A stretch of DNA of 64,000 nt from Pseudocolwellia sp049933045 (GTDB lineage: Bacteria; Pseudomonadota; Gammaproteobacteria; Enterobacterales; Alteromonadaceae): positions 1,178,001 to 1,242,000 of the forward strand of contig NZ_CP187926.1 in NCBI RefSeq assembly GCF_049933045.1, read 5' to 3'. The notes beneath the pieces were generated by a model, which saw only the letters and a list, made by a program, of their open reading frames with translations, searched no databases and was not told the DNA's origin. This document shows positions 52,433 to 61,957 of the stretch, piece after piece (within the stretch, counting starts at the first letter, position 1; each line of letters begins with the position of its first letter). The position numbers and the translations under genes were made by a program.

Positions 52433-52789
52433 ATGGCAAGAGTAAAACGTGGTGTACAAGCACGTGCACGTCACAAGAAGGTTTTAAAGCAAGCTAAAGG
52501 TTACTACGGTGCTCGTAGTCGCGTTTATCGCGTTGCTTTCCAAGCCGTAACTAAAGCTGGCCAATACGCATACCGTGACCGTCGTCAACGTAAGCGTCAA
52601 TTCCGTCAACTTTGGATTGCTCGTATTAACGCAGCAGCTCGTCAAAATGGTTTATCTTACAGCCGTTTCATTAATGGTCTTAAAAAGGCTGCTATTGAAA
52701 TCGATCGTAAGATCCTAGCTGACATTGCAGTATACGACAAAGCAGCATTTACATTCTTAGTTGAAAAAGCGAAAGCTTCTTTAGTTTAA
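52433..52789 (+). CDS. rplT: 50S ribosomal protein L20
   Basis: This 118-residue basic protein is needed for early 50S assembly and acts as translational repressor of its own operon in E. coli. The N-terminus ARVKRGVQARARHKKVLK and the globular C-domain with AARQNGLSYSRFINGLKKA are typical. TAGGAGATAT precedes ATG. A terminator follows at 52811. Confidence 0.99.
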   Translation: MARVKRGVQARARHKKVLKQAKGYYGARSRVYRVAFQAVTKAGQYAYRDRRQRKRQFRQLWIARINAAARQNGLSYSRFINGLKKAAIEIDRKILADIAVYDKAAFTFLVEKAKASLV

Positions 52790-52810
52790 GATTGAAATAT
52801 TGTTTAGTAT

Positions 52811-52838
52811 AAAGGACGCCTAGTGCGTCCTTTTTCTA
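52811..52838 (+). terminator. Terminator after rplT
   Basis: AAAGGACGC (52811-52819) pairs with GCGTCCTTT (52825-52833) with a five-base loop and T-run. Confidence 0.95.
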
Positions 52839-52858
52839 TTCTGTTTTAGCTTAAAGAG

Positions 52859-52901
52859 TTGTAACGAATGTTTTTAGTTTGAATAAAAGTATTCGTTACA
52901 A
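52859..52901. promoter_or_regulatory. 11-bp inverted repeat upstream of purC
   Basis: TTGTAACGAAT (52859-52869) and ATTCGTTACAA (52891-52901) are perfect arms, 21 bases apart, ending 35 bases before purC. It does not match the PurR box of E. coli. It may be an operator for a dimer of dimers or a leader hairpin. Confidence 0.55.
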
Positions 52902-52936
52902 TTATTTTATATTTAACTTATGAAGGATGCATTGCC

Positions 52937-54040
52937 ATGGGTCTTGCTGATAAAGTTTTAGCGGTGAATAATGATTTACCTATTCGTACAGATGCTCCAG
53001 TACATAGCGGTAAAGTACGATCAGTTTATTGGTTAACAGAAGCTGATAGCAAACGTTTAATTCAAGAAAAAGGCTACGACGTAGCTGCAGGTACTGAGTT
53101 AGCTATTATGGTGATCAGTGACCGTATTTCAGCATTCGATTGCATTTGGAAAGGCGAAGGTGGCTTAAAAGGTGTTCCTGGTAAAGGCGCGGCTTTAAAT
53201 GCTATTTCAAACCATTGGTTTCAGTTATTTAAAGACAAAGGCTTAGCTGATAGCCATATTTTAGGTATTCCACATCCTTTCGTATGGATAGTTCAAAAAG
53301 CTAAGCCAGTAATGATTGAAGCTATTTGCCGTCAATACATCACAGGTTCAATGTGGCGTTCGTATAGTAAAGGTGAACGTGAGTTTTGTGGTATTCAATT
53401 ACCTGAAAATTTAGCAAAAGATTCTAAGTTACCTGAGTTACTTCAAACGCCATCAACCAAAGGTATTTTGAAAGGTATTCCTGACGTTCCTGAAGCAGAT
53501 GATGTAAATATTACTCGTAAGAACATTGTTGATAATTTTGAAGCTTTCAATTTTAAATCAACAAGCGATATCAGCTTATACGAAAAACTATTAACAGAAG
53601 GCTTTAATGTTATTTCTGATGCATTAGCTGAAATTGATCAAGTGTTTGTTGATACCAAGTTTGAGTTCGGTTACGTAAAAGATAAAGCAGGCAATGAAAA
53701 GCTAATCTATATGGATGAAGTAGGAACACCTGATTCATCACGTATTTGGGATGCTGAGCAATACAGTAAAGGTAAAATTGTTGAAAACTCAAAAGAGGGC
53801 TTTCGCCAATTATTATTAAGCTACTTCCCAGATCCTGATATTCTTTTAAATAAAGAGAGAATGTCTGAAAGAGAAGCTTTAGCAAGAGACAATGAACTAC
53901 CTGAGTCGGTACTTATGGCTGTTTCTGAAACCTATATTGCGATAGCAGAAAAAATCACACAAAGTAAAATCGTGATCTCTGATAATCCCAAACAAGAAAT
54001 TATTGATATTTTAAAAGCCGAATATCAACTGATTGACTAG
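52937..54040 (+). CDS. purC: Phosphoribosylaminoimidazolesuccinocarboxamide synthase
   Basis: This 367-residue purine-pathway enzyme joins CAIR and aspartate with ATP. HSGKVRSVYWL (ATP-binding start), ISDRISAFDC and the signature VDTKFEFG are present, followed by MDEVGTPDSSRIWDAEQY. The form is longer than E. coli PurC (237) and matches the long variant of Vibrio and Alteromonadales. Its place between rplT and pheS interrupts the usual rplT-pheS order. TGAAGGA lies upstream of ATG. An inverted repeat just upstream suggests separate control. Confidence 0.95.
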   Translation: MGLADKVLAVNNDLPIRTDAPVHSGKVRSVYWLTEADSKRLIQEKGYDVAAGTELAIMVISDRISAFDCIWKGEGGLKGVPGKGAALNAISNHWFQLFKDKGLADSHILGIPHPFVWIVQKAKPVMIEAICRQYITGSMWRSYSKGEREFCGIQLPENLAKDSKLPELLQTPSTKGILKGIPDVPEADDVNITRKNIVDNFEAFNFKSTSDISLYEKLLTEGFNVISDALAEIDQVFVDTKFEFGYVKDKAGNEKLIYMDEVGTPDSSRIWDAEQYSKGKIVENSKEGFRQLLLSYFPDPDILLNKERMSEREALARDNELPESVLMAVSETYIAIAEKITQSKIVISDNPKQEIIDILKAEYQLID

Positions 54041-54087
54041 TTAGCAGATTAGCTAGCTTAGCAACAACGATATAGCCCTTTAAACTA

Positions 54088-54118
54088 AAAACCACAGTTA
54101 TCATACTGTGGTTTTTTT
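54088..54118 (+). terminator. Terminator of purC
   Basis: AAACCACAGT pairs with ACTGTGGTTT around TATCAT, followed by a T-run. Confidence 0.95.
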
Positions 54119-54194
54119 ATGTGTAAAAATAGCCAATAGCGCAAACGATGAGTAATACGTTGGTTAGTTTTAGCTTAGCTTTGTCATTCTTCAT
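54117..54194 (-). CDS. Possible 25-residue membrane protein
   Basis: On the minus strand ATG 54194 encodes MKNDKAKLKLTNVLLIVCAI followed by GYFYT and TAA. A charged start and one hydrophobic helix make a small single-pass membrane protein. AGAGAAG lies upstream as a weak ribosome site. It ends within the T-run of the purC terminator. No homologue is known to me; the evidence is only frame, start and composition. Confidence 0.35.
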   Translation of the reverse strand: MKNDKAKLKLTNVLLIVCAIGYFYT

Positions 54195-54493
54195 ATTTCT
54201 TCTCTACAAAAGTAGTGTTCTGATATTAATGATCAATTTTATAGGTTTATAAAAGCTTTTTAATAACTGAATTGGCGGTGATTAGGCGAGAAAATAAAGC
54301 CCATAACTCCTTAAATTTCATAATTAAGTAAAACACTGTCACTCTCATATCGATATTTAGCAGGTTAATCTCTAAAAGCTGCTCTTTTCACTACATTTAT
54401 TCGTCCAAATTGTGTAGAATCAGTCTCCATTTTATTATTCGAATTAGTCTACCCAAAGCCTTAACTTTTAAGTAAGGTGCTTTAGAGGAAATC
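54195..54493. other. Intergenic region upstream of pheS
   Basis: About 300 bases without a gene. In E. coli the pheM leader peptide lies here; I see no Phe-rich short ORF, so classic phenylalanine attenuation appears absent. The ribosome site AGAGGA precedes pheS. Confidence 0.5.
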
Positions 54494-55474
54494 ATGAATT
54501 TAGACGATATTATCTTGCAGGCAGAACAGGCAATTGCTGCTGCTACCGATCCTGCTACGCTAGATCAAGTACGAGTTAACTTTTTAGGTAAAAAAGGGTT
54601 ATTTACAGAGCAAATGAAAGGGCTTAGTAAATTACCTAAAGAAGAAAAACCTAAAGCAGGGCAAGTAATCAACATAGCTAAGCAACATGTTCAAAAATTG
54701 CTTACAGATCGTGGTGAATTATTACGTGCTGAAGTTATTAAGCAAAAATTAGCTGCAGAGTCTATTGATGTGACTTTACCAGGTAGAGGCAACGAAAATG
54801 GTGGTCTTCATCCTGTAACGCGTACTATCGAACGTATTGAAAGCTTTTTCGGTGACTTAGGTTTTTCTGTTAAAGAAGGTCCTGAAGTTGAAGATGATTT
54901 TCATAACTTCGATGCGTTAAATATTCCTGAGCATCATCCTGCTAGACAAGATCACGATACTTTCTATTTTAATCCTAAGCTTGTATTACGTACGCAAACT
55001 TCAGGTGTACAAATTCGTACAATGGAAAAAGAAGCGCCGCCATTAAGAATTATTTCTCCTGGTAAAGTATATCGTAACGATTACGACCAAACACATACGC
55101 CTATGTTCCATCAGGTTGAAGGTTTGATGGTAGACAAAGACGTTAGCTTTACGCATCTTAAAGGTATTTTACACGACTTCTTACATCACTTTTTTGAAGA
55201 AGAAGTTGAAATCCGTTTCCGTCCATCTTACTTCCCGTTTACTGAACCTTCAGCAGAAGTTGATATTATGGGTAAGAATGGTAAATGGTTAGAAGTTTTA
55301 GGCTGTGGCATGGTTCACCCTAATGTACTGAAATCGGCTGGTATCGACCCAGAAGTCTACACAGGTTTTGCCTTTGGTATGGGTGTAGAGCGTTTAACTA
55401 TGCTTCGCTATGGTGTGAATGACTTACGTTCATTCTTTGAAAACGATCTTCGCTTCTTAAAACAGTTCAAGTAG
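54494..55474 (+). CDS. pheS: Phenylalanine--tRNA ligase alpha subunit
   Basis: This 326-residue catalytic subunit of the (alpha-beta)2 class II enzyme has an N-terminal coiled coil (to about 90). Motif 2 follows as RIISPGKVYRNDYDQTHTPMFHQ and motif 3 near GFAFGMGVERLTMLRYG. PSYFPFTEPSAEVDI binds substrate. Length agrees with E. coli (327). It is followed by pheT after 11 bases, so translation is coupled. Confidence 0.98.
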   Translation: MNLDDIILQAEQAIAAATDPATLDQVRVNFLGKKGLFTEQMKGLSKLPKEEKPKAGQVINIAKQHVQKLLTDRGELLRAEVIKQKLAAESIDVTLPGRGNENGGLHPVTRTIERIESFFGDLGFSVKEGPEVEDDFHNFDALNIPEHHPARQDHDTFYFNPKLVLRTQTSGVQIRTMEKEAPPLRIISPGKVYRNDYDQTHTPMFHQVEGLMVDKDVSFTHLKGILHDFLHHFFEEEVEIRFRPSYFPFTEPSAEVDIMGKNGKWLEVLGCGMVHPNVLKSAGIDPEVYTGFAFGMGVERLTMLRYGVNDLRSFFENDLRFLKQFK

Positions 55475-55485
55475 GAAAGCCAACA

Positions 55486-57885
55486 ATGAAATTTAGTGAA
55501 TCATGGTTAAGAGAGTGGGTTAATCCTGCTATTTCTTCAGATGAGTTATCTCATCAAATTACAATGGCTGGCTTAGAAGTTGATGCTGTTGAACCTGTTG
55601 CTGGTGAATTCAGCGGCGTTCTCATTGGTGAAGTGGTTGAATGTGGGCCTCATCCAGATGCGGATAAATTACAAGTAACAAAAATCAATTTAGGACCTGA
55701 TTTCAACGACGGTGAGTTAGTTGATATTGTTTGTGGTGCTAAAAATTGTCGTTTAGGTCTTAAAGTTGCTGTTGCCACTGTTGGCGCAGTTTTACCTGGC
55801 GATTTTAAAATTAAGAAAGCTAAATTACGTGGTGTTCCATCGCACGGTATGTTGTGTAGTGAATCAGAAATTGGTTTAGCTGAAAATTCAGACGGTATTT
55901 TAGAATTAGCTCAAGATGCACCTATTGGTTTATGTGTACGTGAATATCTTGATTTAGATGATGTAACTATCGATGTTGATTTAACAGCTAACCGTGGTGA
56001 CTGTTTAGGTCTTAAAGGTTTAGCTCGTGAAGTAGGTGTTTTAAATAGCCTAACCGTTACAGAACCTGTAATTAACGACGTAGCTGCTGCCATTACTGAT
56101 GAGTTAACAATAACATTATCAGCTGAGCAAGCATGTCCACGTTATTTAGGTCGTGTGATCAAAAATATCGACGTAACGGCTCAATCACCGTTATGGATGG
56201 TAGAAAAATTAAGACGTTGTGGTATTCGTTCAATAGACCCTGTAGTTGATGTAACAAACTACGTTTTATTAGAGCAAGGTCACCCAATGCACGCTTTTGA
56301 TTTAGATAAAATCGAAGGTGGAATTAATGTACGTTTCGCTAATAAAGAAGAGAAGTTAACTTTATTAGATGAAAATGAAGTAACGCTTTCAGCTGAAACT
56401 TTAGTTATCGCAGATGATAACAAAGCTTTAGCAATGGCTGGTATTTTTGGTGGTTTAGCTTCAGGTGTTACATCAGAATCTAAAAACATCTTTTTAGAAA
56501 GTGCCTTTTTTAGCCCGTTAGCTATTTTAGGTAAAGCGCGTCAGTATGGCTTACATACCGATGCATCACATCGTTACGAGCGTGGCGTAGATCCACAATT
56601 ACAACTTGATGCGATGAACCGTGCAACTGAATTACTACTAGAAATTGTTGGTGGTGAAGCAGGTCCAGTAACTGAAGCTAAGTCTGAAGAAAATATCCCT
56701 CAAGAAAAACAAATTAGTTTGCGTAGAGTTAAATTAGATTCTCGTATTGGTCATCATATTGGTGATGAACAGGTGGCTGATATCCTAACGCGTTTAGGTT
56801 TTACTATTTCGTTTGAAAACGACGTATGGCAAGTCACTGTTCCAGCTTACCGTTTTGACATTAAAATCGAAGTTGATTTAATTGAAGAAGTGGCTCGTAT
56901 ATTTGGTTACAACAACATCCCTAATGTTTCGCCAAAAGCGACATTAAGCATGTGTGCAAACAAAGAAGCAAACTTAAGTGTAAGCCAATTACGTAATGCG
57001 TTAGTTAACCGTGGTTATCAAGAAGCTATTACTTACAGCTTTGTTGACCCTAAAGTTCAAGCCTTATTACATCCTGATCAAGAAGTGATGACATTACCTC
57101 ATCCTATTTCTTCAGAAATGTCAGTAATGCGTTTAAGCTTATGGACTGGATTATTGCAATCAGTTGCTTATAACCAAAACCGTCAACAAAACAGACTACG
57201 TTTATTTGAAACAGGTTTACGTTTTGTTCCTGACGAGTCTGCTGAAAATGGTGTAAGACAAGACAACATGCTTGCTGGTGTTATTACAGGTCAACGTAAT
57301 GAAGAACACTGGGATATGGAAAAAGCAGCAACAGATTTTTACGATATAAAGTCTGATGTAGAAGCGCTACTTTCACTAACTGCAGATGCATCAGCTTACG
57401 AATTTTCAAAAGCTGAAGTCAGTGCATTACACCCAGGGCAAACCGCTGGGATCTACCGTAATGGTAGTTTAGTTGGCTATGTTGGAACGTTACATCCTGA
57501 ATTAGAACGTAAATTAGGCTTAAACAGTAAAACTTTAATTTTCGAACTATTATTGTCTGAAATTCTAACGGCTAAAATTCCTGAAGCTGCCGCTATATCT
57601 CGCTTTCCGTCGAATAGACGTGACATCGCAGTAGTAGTAAAAGAAGAAGTTGACTCAAAAAATGTGTTACAACTTATTGAAAAGGTTGGCGGAAATTATT
57701 TAATTGATCTAAACTTGTTCGATGTATACCGTGGCGAAAGCATAGAAGAAGGCTCGAAGAGCTTGGCTATAGCCCTTATACTGCAAGATAATGATAAAAC
57801 ACTTGAAGAAAAAGACATTACAGATGTTGTTAACAGAGTGGTTGATTCATTAGAAACTCAATTAAACGCATCACTGAGGGATTGA
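55486..57885 (+). CDS. pheT: Phenylalanine--tRNA ligase beta subunit
   Basis: This 799-residue subunit has the tRNA-binding OB domain (40-150, VVECGPHPDADKLQVTKI), the B3/B4 editing domain (about 210-385), the B5 domain, the catalytic-like core and the C-terminal FDX-ACB anticodon domain (RFPSNRRDIAVVV). The editing module removes mischarged Tyr. Size is standard (795 in E. coli). ihfA begins three bases after its stop. Confidence 0.98.
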   Translation: MKFSESWLREWVNPAISSDELSHQITMAGLEVDAVEPVAGEFSGVLIGEVVECGPHPDADKLQVTKINLGPDFNDGELVDIVCGAKNCRLGLKVAVATVGAVLPGDFKIKKAKLRGVPSHGMLCSESEIGLAENSDGILELAQDAPIGLCVREYLDLDDVTIDVDLTANRGDCLGLKGLAREVGVLNSLTVTEPVINDVAAAITDELTITLSAEQACPRYLGRVIKNIDVTAQSPLWMVEKLRRCGIRSIDPVVDVTNYVLLEQGHPMHAFDLDKIEGGINVRFANKEEKLTLLDENEVTLSAETLVIADDNKALAMAGIFGGLASGVTSESKNIFLESAFFSPLAILGKARQYGLHTDASHRYERGVDPQLQLDAMNRATELLLEIVGGEAGPVTEAKSEENIPQEKQISLRRVKLDSRIGHHIGDEQVADILTRLGFTISFENDVWQVTVPAYRFDIKIEVDLIEEVARIFGYNNIPNVSPKATLSMCANKEANLSVSQLRNALVNRGYQEAITYSFVDPKVQALLHPDQEVMTLPHPISSEMSVMRLSLWTGLLQSVAYNQNRQQNRLRLFETGLRFVPDESAENGVRQDNMLAGVITGQRNEEHWDMEKAATDFYDIKSDVEALLSLTADASAYEFSKAEVSALHPGQTAGIYRNGSLVGYVGTLHPELERKLGLNSKTLIFELLLSEILTAKIPEAAAISRFPSNRRDIAVVVKEEVDSKNVLQLIEKVGGNYLIDLNLFDVYRGESIEEGSKSLAIALILQDNDKTLEEKDITDVVNRVVDSLETQLNASLRD

Positions 57886-57888
57886 GCA

Positions 57889-58179
57889 ATGGCGCTTACC
57901 AAAGCAGAAGTAGCAGAACATTTGTATGAAAAAGTCGGTCTTAACAAACGCGACGCAAAAGATATGGTTGAAATATTTTTTGAAGAAATACGTGAGACGT
58001 TAGAAAGCGGTGAGCAGGTGAAACTTTCAGGATTTGGAAATTTTGATCTGCGAGTGAAGAGCGAACGTCCGGGTAGAAACCCTAAAACTGGTCAAGATAT
58101 TCCAATCTCGGCTCGTAAGGTAGTTACATTTAGACCAGGTCAGAAATTAAAAAGTCGAGTTGAAGACGGTAACGGTTAA
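57889..58179 (+). CDS. ihfA: Integration host factor subunit alpha
   Basis: This 96-residue DNA-bending protein pairs with IhfB. ALTKAEVAEHLYEKVGLNKRDAK and SGFGNFDLRVKSERPGRNPKTG are the HU/IHF signature, the latter containing the intercalating proline arm. The gene order pheST-ihfA is conserved. A tight spacing to pheT shows cotranscription, and a terminator follows at 58204. Confidence 0.98.
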   Translation: MALTKAEVAEHLYEKVGLNKRDAKDMVEIFFEEIRETLESGEQVKLSGFGNFDLRVKSERPGRNPKTGQDIPISARKVVTFRPGQKLKSRVEDGNG

Positions 58180-58203
58180 GTAGTACGTTCAAAATTGACT
58201 TAT

Positions 58204-58229
58204 AAAAGGCTGCTTTGCAGCCTTTTTTG
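58204..58229 (+). terminator. Terminator after ihfA
   Basis: AAAAGGCTGC pairs with GCAGCCTTTT around TTT, followed by T-run. Confidence 0.95.
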
Positions 58230-58282
58230 TTGCCTGTTATTTAGGTTCTATGATTATGATTTTTGATTAATTGCCGACATTA

Positions 58283-58442
58283 TACCAATTTGATTAATTA
58301 AGTGATCTACTTTTTCATGAGGAAAAATGGATAATTACAAGGCATAAAATTTAGTCAGTAGTTATTCTACTTATAAATTTTATAACGCCGTCATTATTAA
58401 TTTTAACCGTTAAAAATGAGCAGTTAATTAATCAATTTGGTA
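58283..58442. repeat. MITE-like element with TTA target duplication
   Basis: The 160-bp element starts TACCAATTTGATTAATTAA and ends TTAATTAATCAATTTGGTA, imperfect terminal inverted repeats. TTA flanks both ends (58280-58282 and 58443-58445), the pattern of a 3-bp duplication. It encodes nothing. The right TTA is also the stop codon of the next gene. Confidence 0.75.
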
Positions 58443-59096
58443 TTAGTTCAGTTTACTTATGTCACCAATCTTAGGTATTATTTTGACGTTGTTTTTTTCG
58501 TTTTTATCTTTAGAGCTAAACTTTACAGGTTTTAGCTTTACAGGCTTAATCATATTTGGTTTTGGCTCGTCTTTTATCTTTTTGTTAAAGACTTTACGAC
58601 AAACACTTTTTGAAGCGTTAAGAGAAAGATGAATAAACAGAACAATACACAAAGCAAATATTGCTCCGCTAATTAATGCAGGTAAACTTAAAGGAATAGC
58701 GAGTTGATATTGTTGAATAGTTGCTTGCGCCATAGATTCATCAAACTCAGTCACAAAATAAAAAACGCGTTTAATATACTCCACATCTTGTAAATTAGAC
58801 AAATGACCTTGTAAATCCGTTACTCTGTCTGACACCTTTGAAATAATGTTTCCGGTTTCGTTAATTGAAGGCTCGCTGTTGGTTAAATACTTATCTACCA
58901 TTAAGCTTAACTTACCATCAAAGTGACGATCGGCAATTAACTGGTAGTCACTTAATTGTAATAATGCCTCATTTAAATGACCTGATAGTCTTTGGGAATA
59001 CTGCTGAATGAACTCAGGCAGTTGTAAACCTATAATGAAGGTTGATGTAAACAAACATCGATCAAATAATGTAGATAATATTCTTAACATAGACAA
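58443..59096 (-). CDS. DUF2937 family membrane protein
   Basis: This 217-residue protein has the family pattern LFDRCLFTSTFIIGLQLPEFIQQYSQRLSGHL at the N-terminus, then a helical region with LQGHLSNLQDVEYIK, one strong transmembrane segment (LPALISGAIFALCIVLFIHLSL) and a basic tail (KLKPVKFSSKDKNEK). The function is unknown. The N-terminal hydrophobic part may be a second membrane segment. Its TAA stop coincides with the target-site duplication of a MITE-like element. Solitary gene, divergent from the ABC exporter. Confidence 0.82.
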   Translation of the reverse strand: MSMLRILSTLFDRCLFTSTFIIGLQLPEFIQQYSQRLSGHLNEALLQLSDYQLIADRHFDGKLSLMVDKYLTNSEPSINETGNIISKVSDRVTDLQGHLSNLQDVEYIKRVFYFVTEFDESMAQATIQQYQLAIPLSLPALISGAIFALCIVLFIHLSLNASKSVCRKVFNKKIKDEPKPNMIKPVKLKPVKFSSKDKNEKNNVKIIPKIGDISKLN

Positions 59097-59305
59097 GTTT
59101 CCTAAGCTCCATGGCTAACAACTTCTGAGTTTATATAAACATAAGCTTGAACATACATAAAGTAATTTACACTTTGCTTATAGATTTTTGAGCAAAGTTA
59201 GCGTCTTTAAGCTGAAAACTACTGTGTTGCTAATGCTCTAAAGGATTTGTACTAGAAAGTTAAACACTATATGGTTAGCCCATTCTTTTATAAGGTAAAT
59301 TAAAC

Positions 59306-61084
59306 ATGCGTCCTAGCCGTTTTCCTGAACGCGAAACCACTCAAATTAACTGGCAAGTGGTTAAAATGCTCCTCCCATATATTATGGAGTTTAAAGTACG
59401 TATTGGCTTTGCATTATTATGTTTAGTATTAACTAAAGTTGCTAGCGTATATTTACCTTTTATATTAAAAGATATTGTCGACTTATTAGATCAACAACAA
59501 GAAAACCGTGTCTACCTAGTACCATTTGGACTTGTAGCTGCTTATGGTTTAATTAGATTATCAATCGTATTATTTGCTGAGATACGCGATACCTTATTTG
59601 GTCGAGTCACAGAACGCGCTATCAGACGTATTGGCTTAAAAGTCTTTAACCATCTGCATCAACTGGATTTAGACTTTCATTTGAATCGTCAAACGGGTGG
59701 TTTATCTCGAGATATTGACCGAGGAAATTCAGGCGTTAGTTTTTTAATGCGCTTTATGATTTTTAATATTATCCCTACTTTATTAGAAATTGTGATGGTA
59801 ATAGGCATTTTGTTTTTTAACTACGGCATATGGTTTGCGTTGATCACAGCATCTTCAATCACTTTTTATATTCTCTATTCTATTAAAGCAACTAATTGGC
59901 GTACCGAATTTATTAGAGAAGCAAACAAAGCTGACTCTTCAAGTAATACTAGAGCCATAGACAGCCTACTTAATTATGAGACTGTTAAATACTTCACCAA
60001 CGAAGCTTATGAAGCCGATGCTTACGATCACCAATTAGAAAACTGGGAAAAAGCCAAAGCTAAAAATCGTTTATCTTTATTTGCATTAAATGGTGGACAA
60101 GCCATTATCATTTCTGTATCCATGACTGCAATGCTAGGTTTAGCGGCTTATCAAGTGACATATGAAGAAATGACACTGGGTGACTTTGTATTAATTAATG
60201 CTTTTATGATGCAGCTATTTATACCACTTAACTTTCTGGGTTTTGTTTACAGAGAAGTTAAAGGTTCATTAGCTAACATTGAACACATGTTTGGTTTATT
60301 GCTAAAAAGCCCTAAAGTGACTGATATTGATCATGCGCCTGATCTAGATATTAAAGGTGGGCAAGTCGACTTTTCTAATGTCTCGTTTGCTTACGATAGT
60401 AAACGTCCTATTTTAAAAAATATCTCATTTTCAATTAAGGCAGGTCAAAAAATTGCCATTGTAGGTGAAAGTGGTTCAGGTAAATCAACATTGGTTAAGT
60501 TGCTATTTCGGTTTTACGATGTAACTCAAGGTTCAATAACGATTGATGGACAAGCAATTGATAAAATCAGTCAACATTCGCTAAGAAAAAACATTGGAAT
60601 AGTGCCTCAAGATACAGTGCTATTTAACGACACTCTCTTTGAAAACATTAAATACGGTAATACTAATGCCACTGATGAAGAGGTTGAAAAAGCGATAGAG
60701 TTATCTCATTTGTCAGCGTTTATTGAATCATTACCTGAAGGCACTGAGACTAAAGTTGGAGAGAGAGGTTTAAAGCTCTCAGGTGGCGAGAAACAGCGTG
60801 TAGCCATTGCGCGTACCATATTAAAGAATCCTGCTATTTTGGTGTTTGATGAAGCGACATCGTCTTTAGATAGCCATTCAGAGCAAGCGATATTAAAAGC
60901 GATTCAAACCGTCGCCCAAGATCATACCAGTTTGGTTATTGCTCATCGTTTATCTACTATAGTTGATGCCAATAATATTATTGTGATGAACAAAGGAGAA
61001 ATTGTAGAAGAGGGTGATCATCAAACGCTTATTAATCGAGAAGGTCATTATTTTAGAATGTGGCAATTACAACAATCTAACTAA
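59306..61084 (+). CDS. ATM1/HMT1-type ABC transporter (permease-ATPase fusion)
   Basis: This 592-residue half-transporter has six transmembrane helices (about 25-320) and one ABC domain. Motifs are GESGSGKST (Walker A), LSGGEKQR (signature), ILVFDEATSSLD (Walker B) and IAHRLST (switch His). ADSSSNTRAIDSLLNYETVKYF in the intracellular loop is typical of the ATM1 class, which exports glutathione-linked sulfur or metal compounds. It works as a homodimer in the inner membrane. The substrate is inferred only from class. No partner gene adjacent. Confidence 0.92.
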   Translation: MRPSRFPERETTQINWQVVKMLLPYIMEFKVRIGFALLCLVLTKVASVYLPFILKDIVDLLDQQQENRVYLVPFGLVAAYGLIRLSIVLFAEIRDTLFGRVTERAIRRIGLKVFNHLHQLDLDFHLNRQTGGLSRDIDRGNSGVSFLMRFMIFNIIPTLLEIVMVIGILFFNYGIWFALITASSITFYILYSIKATNWRTEFIREANKADSSSNTRAIDSLLNYETVKYFTNEAYEADAYDHQLENWEKAKAKNRLSLFALNGGQAIIISVSMTAMLGLAAYQVTYEEMTLGDFVLINAFMMQLFIPLNFLGFVYREVKGSLANIEHMFGLLLKSPKVTDIDHAPDLDIKGGQVDFSNVSFAYDSKRPILKNISFSIKAGQKIAIVGESGSGKSTLVKLLFRFYDVTQGSITIDGQAIDKISQHSLRKNIGIVPQDTVLFNDTLFENIKYGNTNATDEEVEKAIELSHLSAFIESLPEGTETKVGERGLKLSGGEKQRVAIARTILKNPAILVFDEATSSLDSHSEQAILKAIQTVAQDHTSLVIAHRLSTIVDANNIIVMNKGEIVEEGDHQTLINREGHYFRMWQLQQSN

Positions 61085-61313
61085 CTTTAATTCTGGATAA
61101 GCAATGTTTCACAATAACGCTATTTTAAACGTTCTCGGCATTACTTTTATTATTAATAACCCGTTATTGAGTAAGTAAAAGTGCCTTGATAACGAATAAA
61201 CTATCATCATTGTGACGTTAACTGAAATATTGATTAATTTTCATTGACTTAAAAATTCATTACCCAGAACTCAGGTTAACTAATTAAATAATACAGAACT
61301 TATAGACAAGAAT

Positions 61314-61862
61314 ATGACAACAGAAGAAATAGAAATAACACAAACAAGGCAATGGATTGAACAAGTGATTGTTGAACTCAATTTTTGCCCTTTTGCTAAA
61401 AAAGAATTAATCAATAACACAATTCATTATTATCTGTCGGAACAAAAAAAATTAAAATTGGCATTAGCTGAAGTATTCGAACAGTGTCTTTATTTGAAAA
61501 ACAATCCCCAGATAGAAACTAGCTTGATCATTTACAACCAAGGCTTCAAATCTTTTGAACAGTATTTAGAGCTTGTGGATTATGCAAATGAGTTACTTTT
61601 TGATTCAGAGTTTGAAGGGGGCTTTCAACTAGCGAGTTTTCATCCTGATTATTATTTTGATGGAGCAGATATGGACGATGCAGAAAACTATACTAATAGA
61701 TCACCATACCCTGTTATTCACCTGTTAAGAGAAGAAAGCCTAACACGTGTGTTATCAACGTATAAAAACCCTGAAAATATTCCAGAAAATAATATGGCTC
61801 TGGCTCAAGAAAAAGGCAGTAATTTCTTTGAGCAAATACTAAAAAATATTAAAAATAGTTGA
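61314..61862 (+). CDS. DUF1415 family protein
   Basis: This 182-residue protein matches DUF1415 throughout: QWIEQVIVELNFCPFAKKE, FEGGFQLASFHPDYYFDGAD, DDAENYTNRSPYPVIHLLRE and ESLTRVLS. Function is unknown. NFCPFAK and the His/Asp-rich centre look like a conserved active or metal site. There is no signal peptide. It stands between the ABC exporter and a membrane protein, each with its own gap of about 100-230 bases. Confidence 0.9.
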   Translation: MTTEEIEITQTRQWIEQVIVELNFCPFAKKELINNTIHYYLSEQKKLKLALAEVFEQCLYLKNNPQIETSLIIYNQGFKSFEQYLELVDYANELLFDSEFEGGFQLASFHPDYYFDGADMDDAENYTNRSPYPVIHLLREESLTRVLSTYKNPENIPENNMALAQEKGSNFFEQILKNIKNS

Positions 61863-61957
61863 TGTTTTTCAGTTACAGTTACTAGCTGAAACAATTATTA
61901 AAACTCGGTATACTGCATGCTTCTGACATTGCAGCTTAAATATAGGTATTCTTTTTC

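Noticed and set aside
52859..52901. PurR box upstream of purC
   Set aside because: The inverted repeat TTGTAACGAAT/ATTCGTTACAA does not fit the ACGCAAACGTTTGCGT consensus, and the arms are too far apart.
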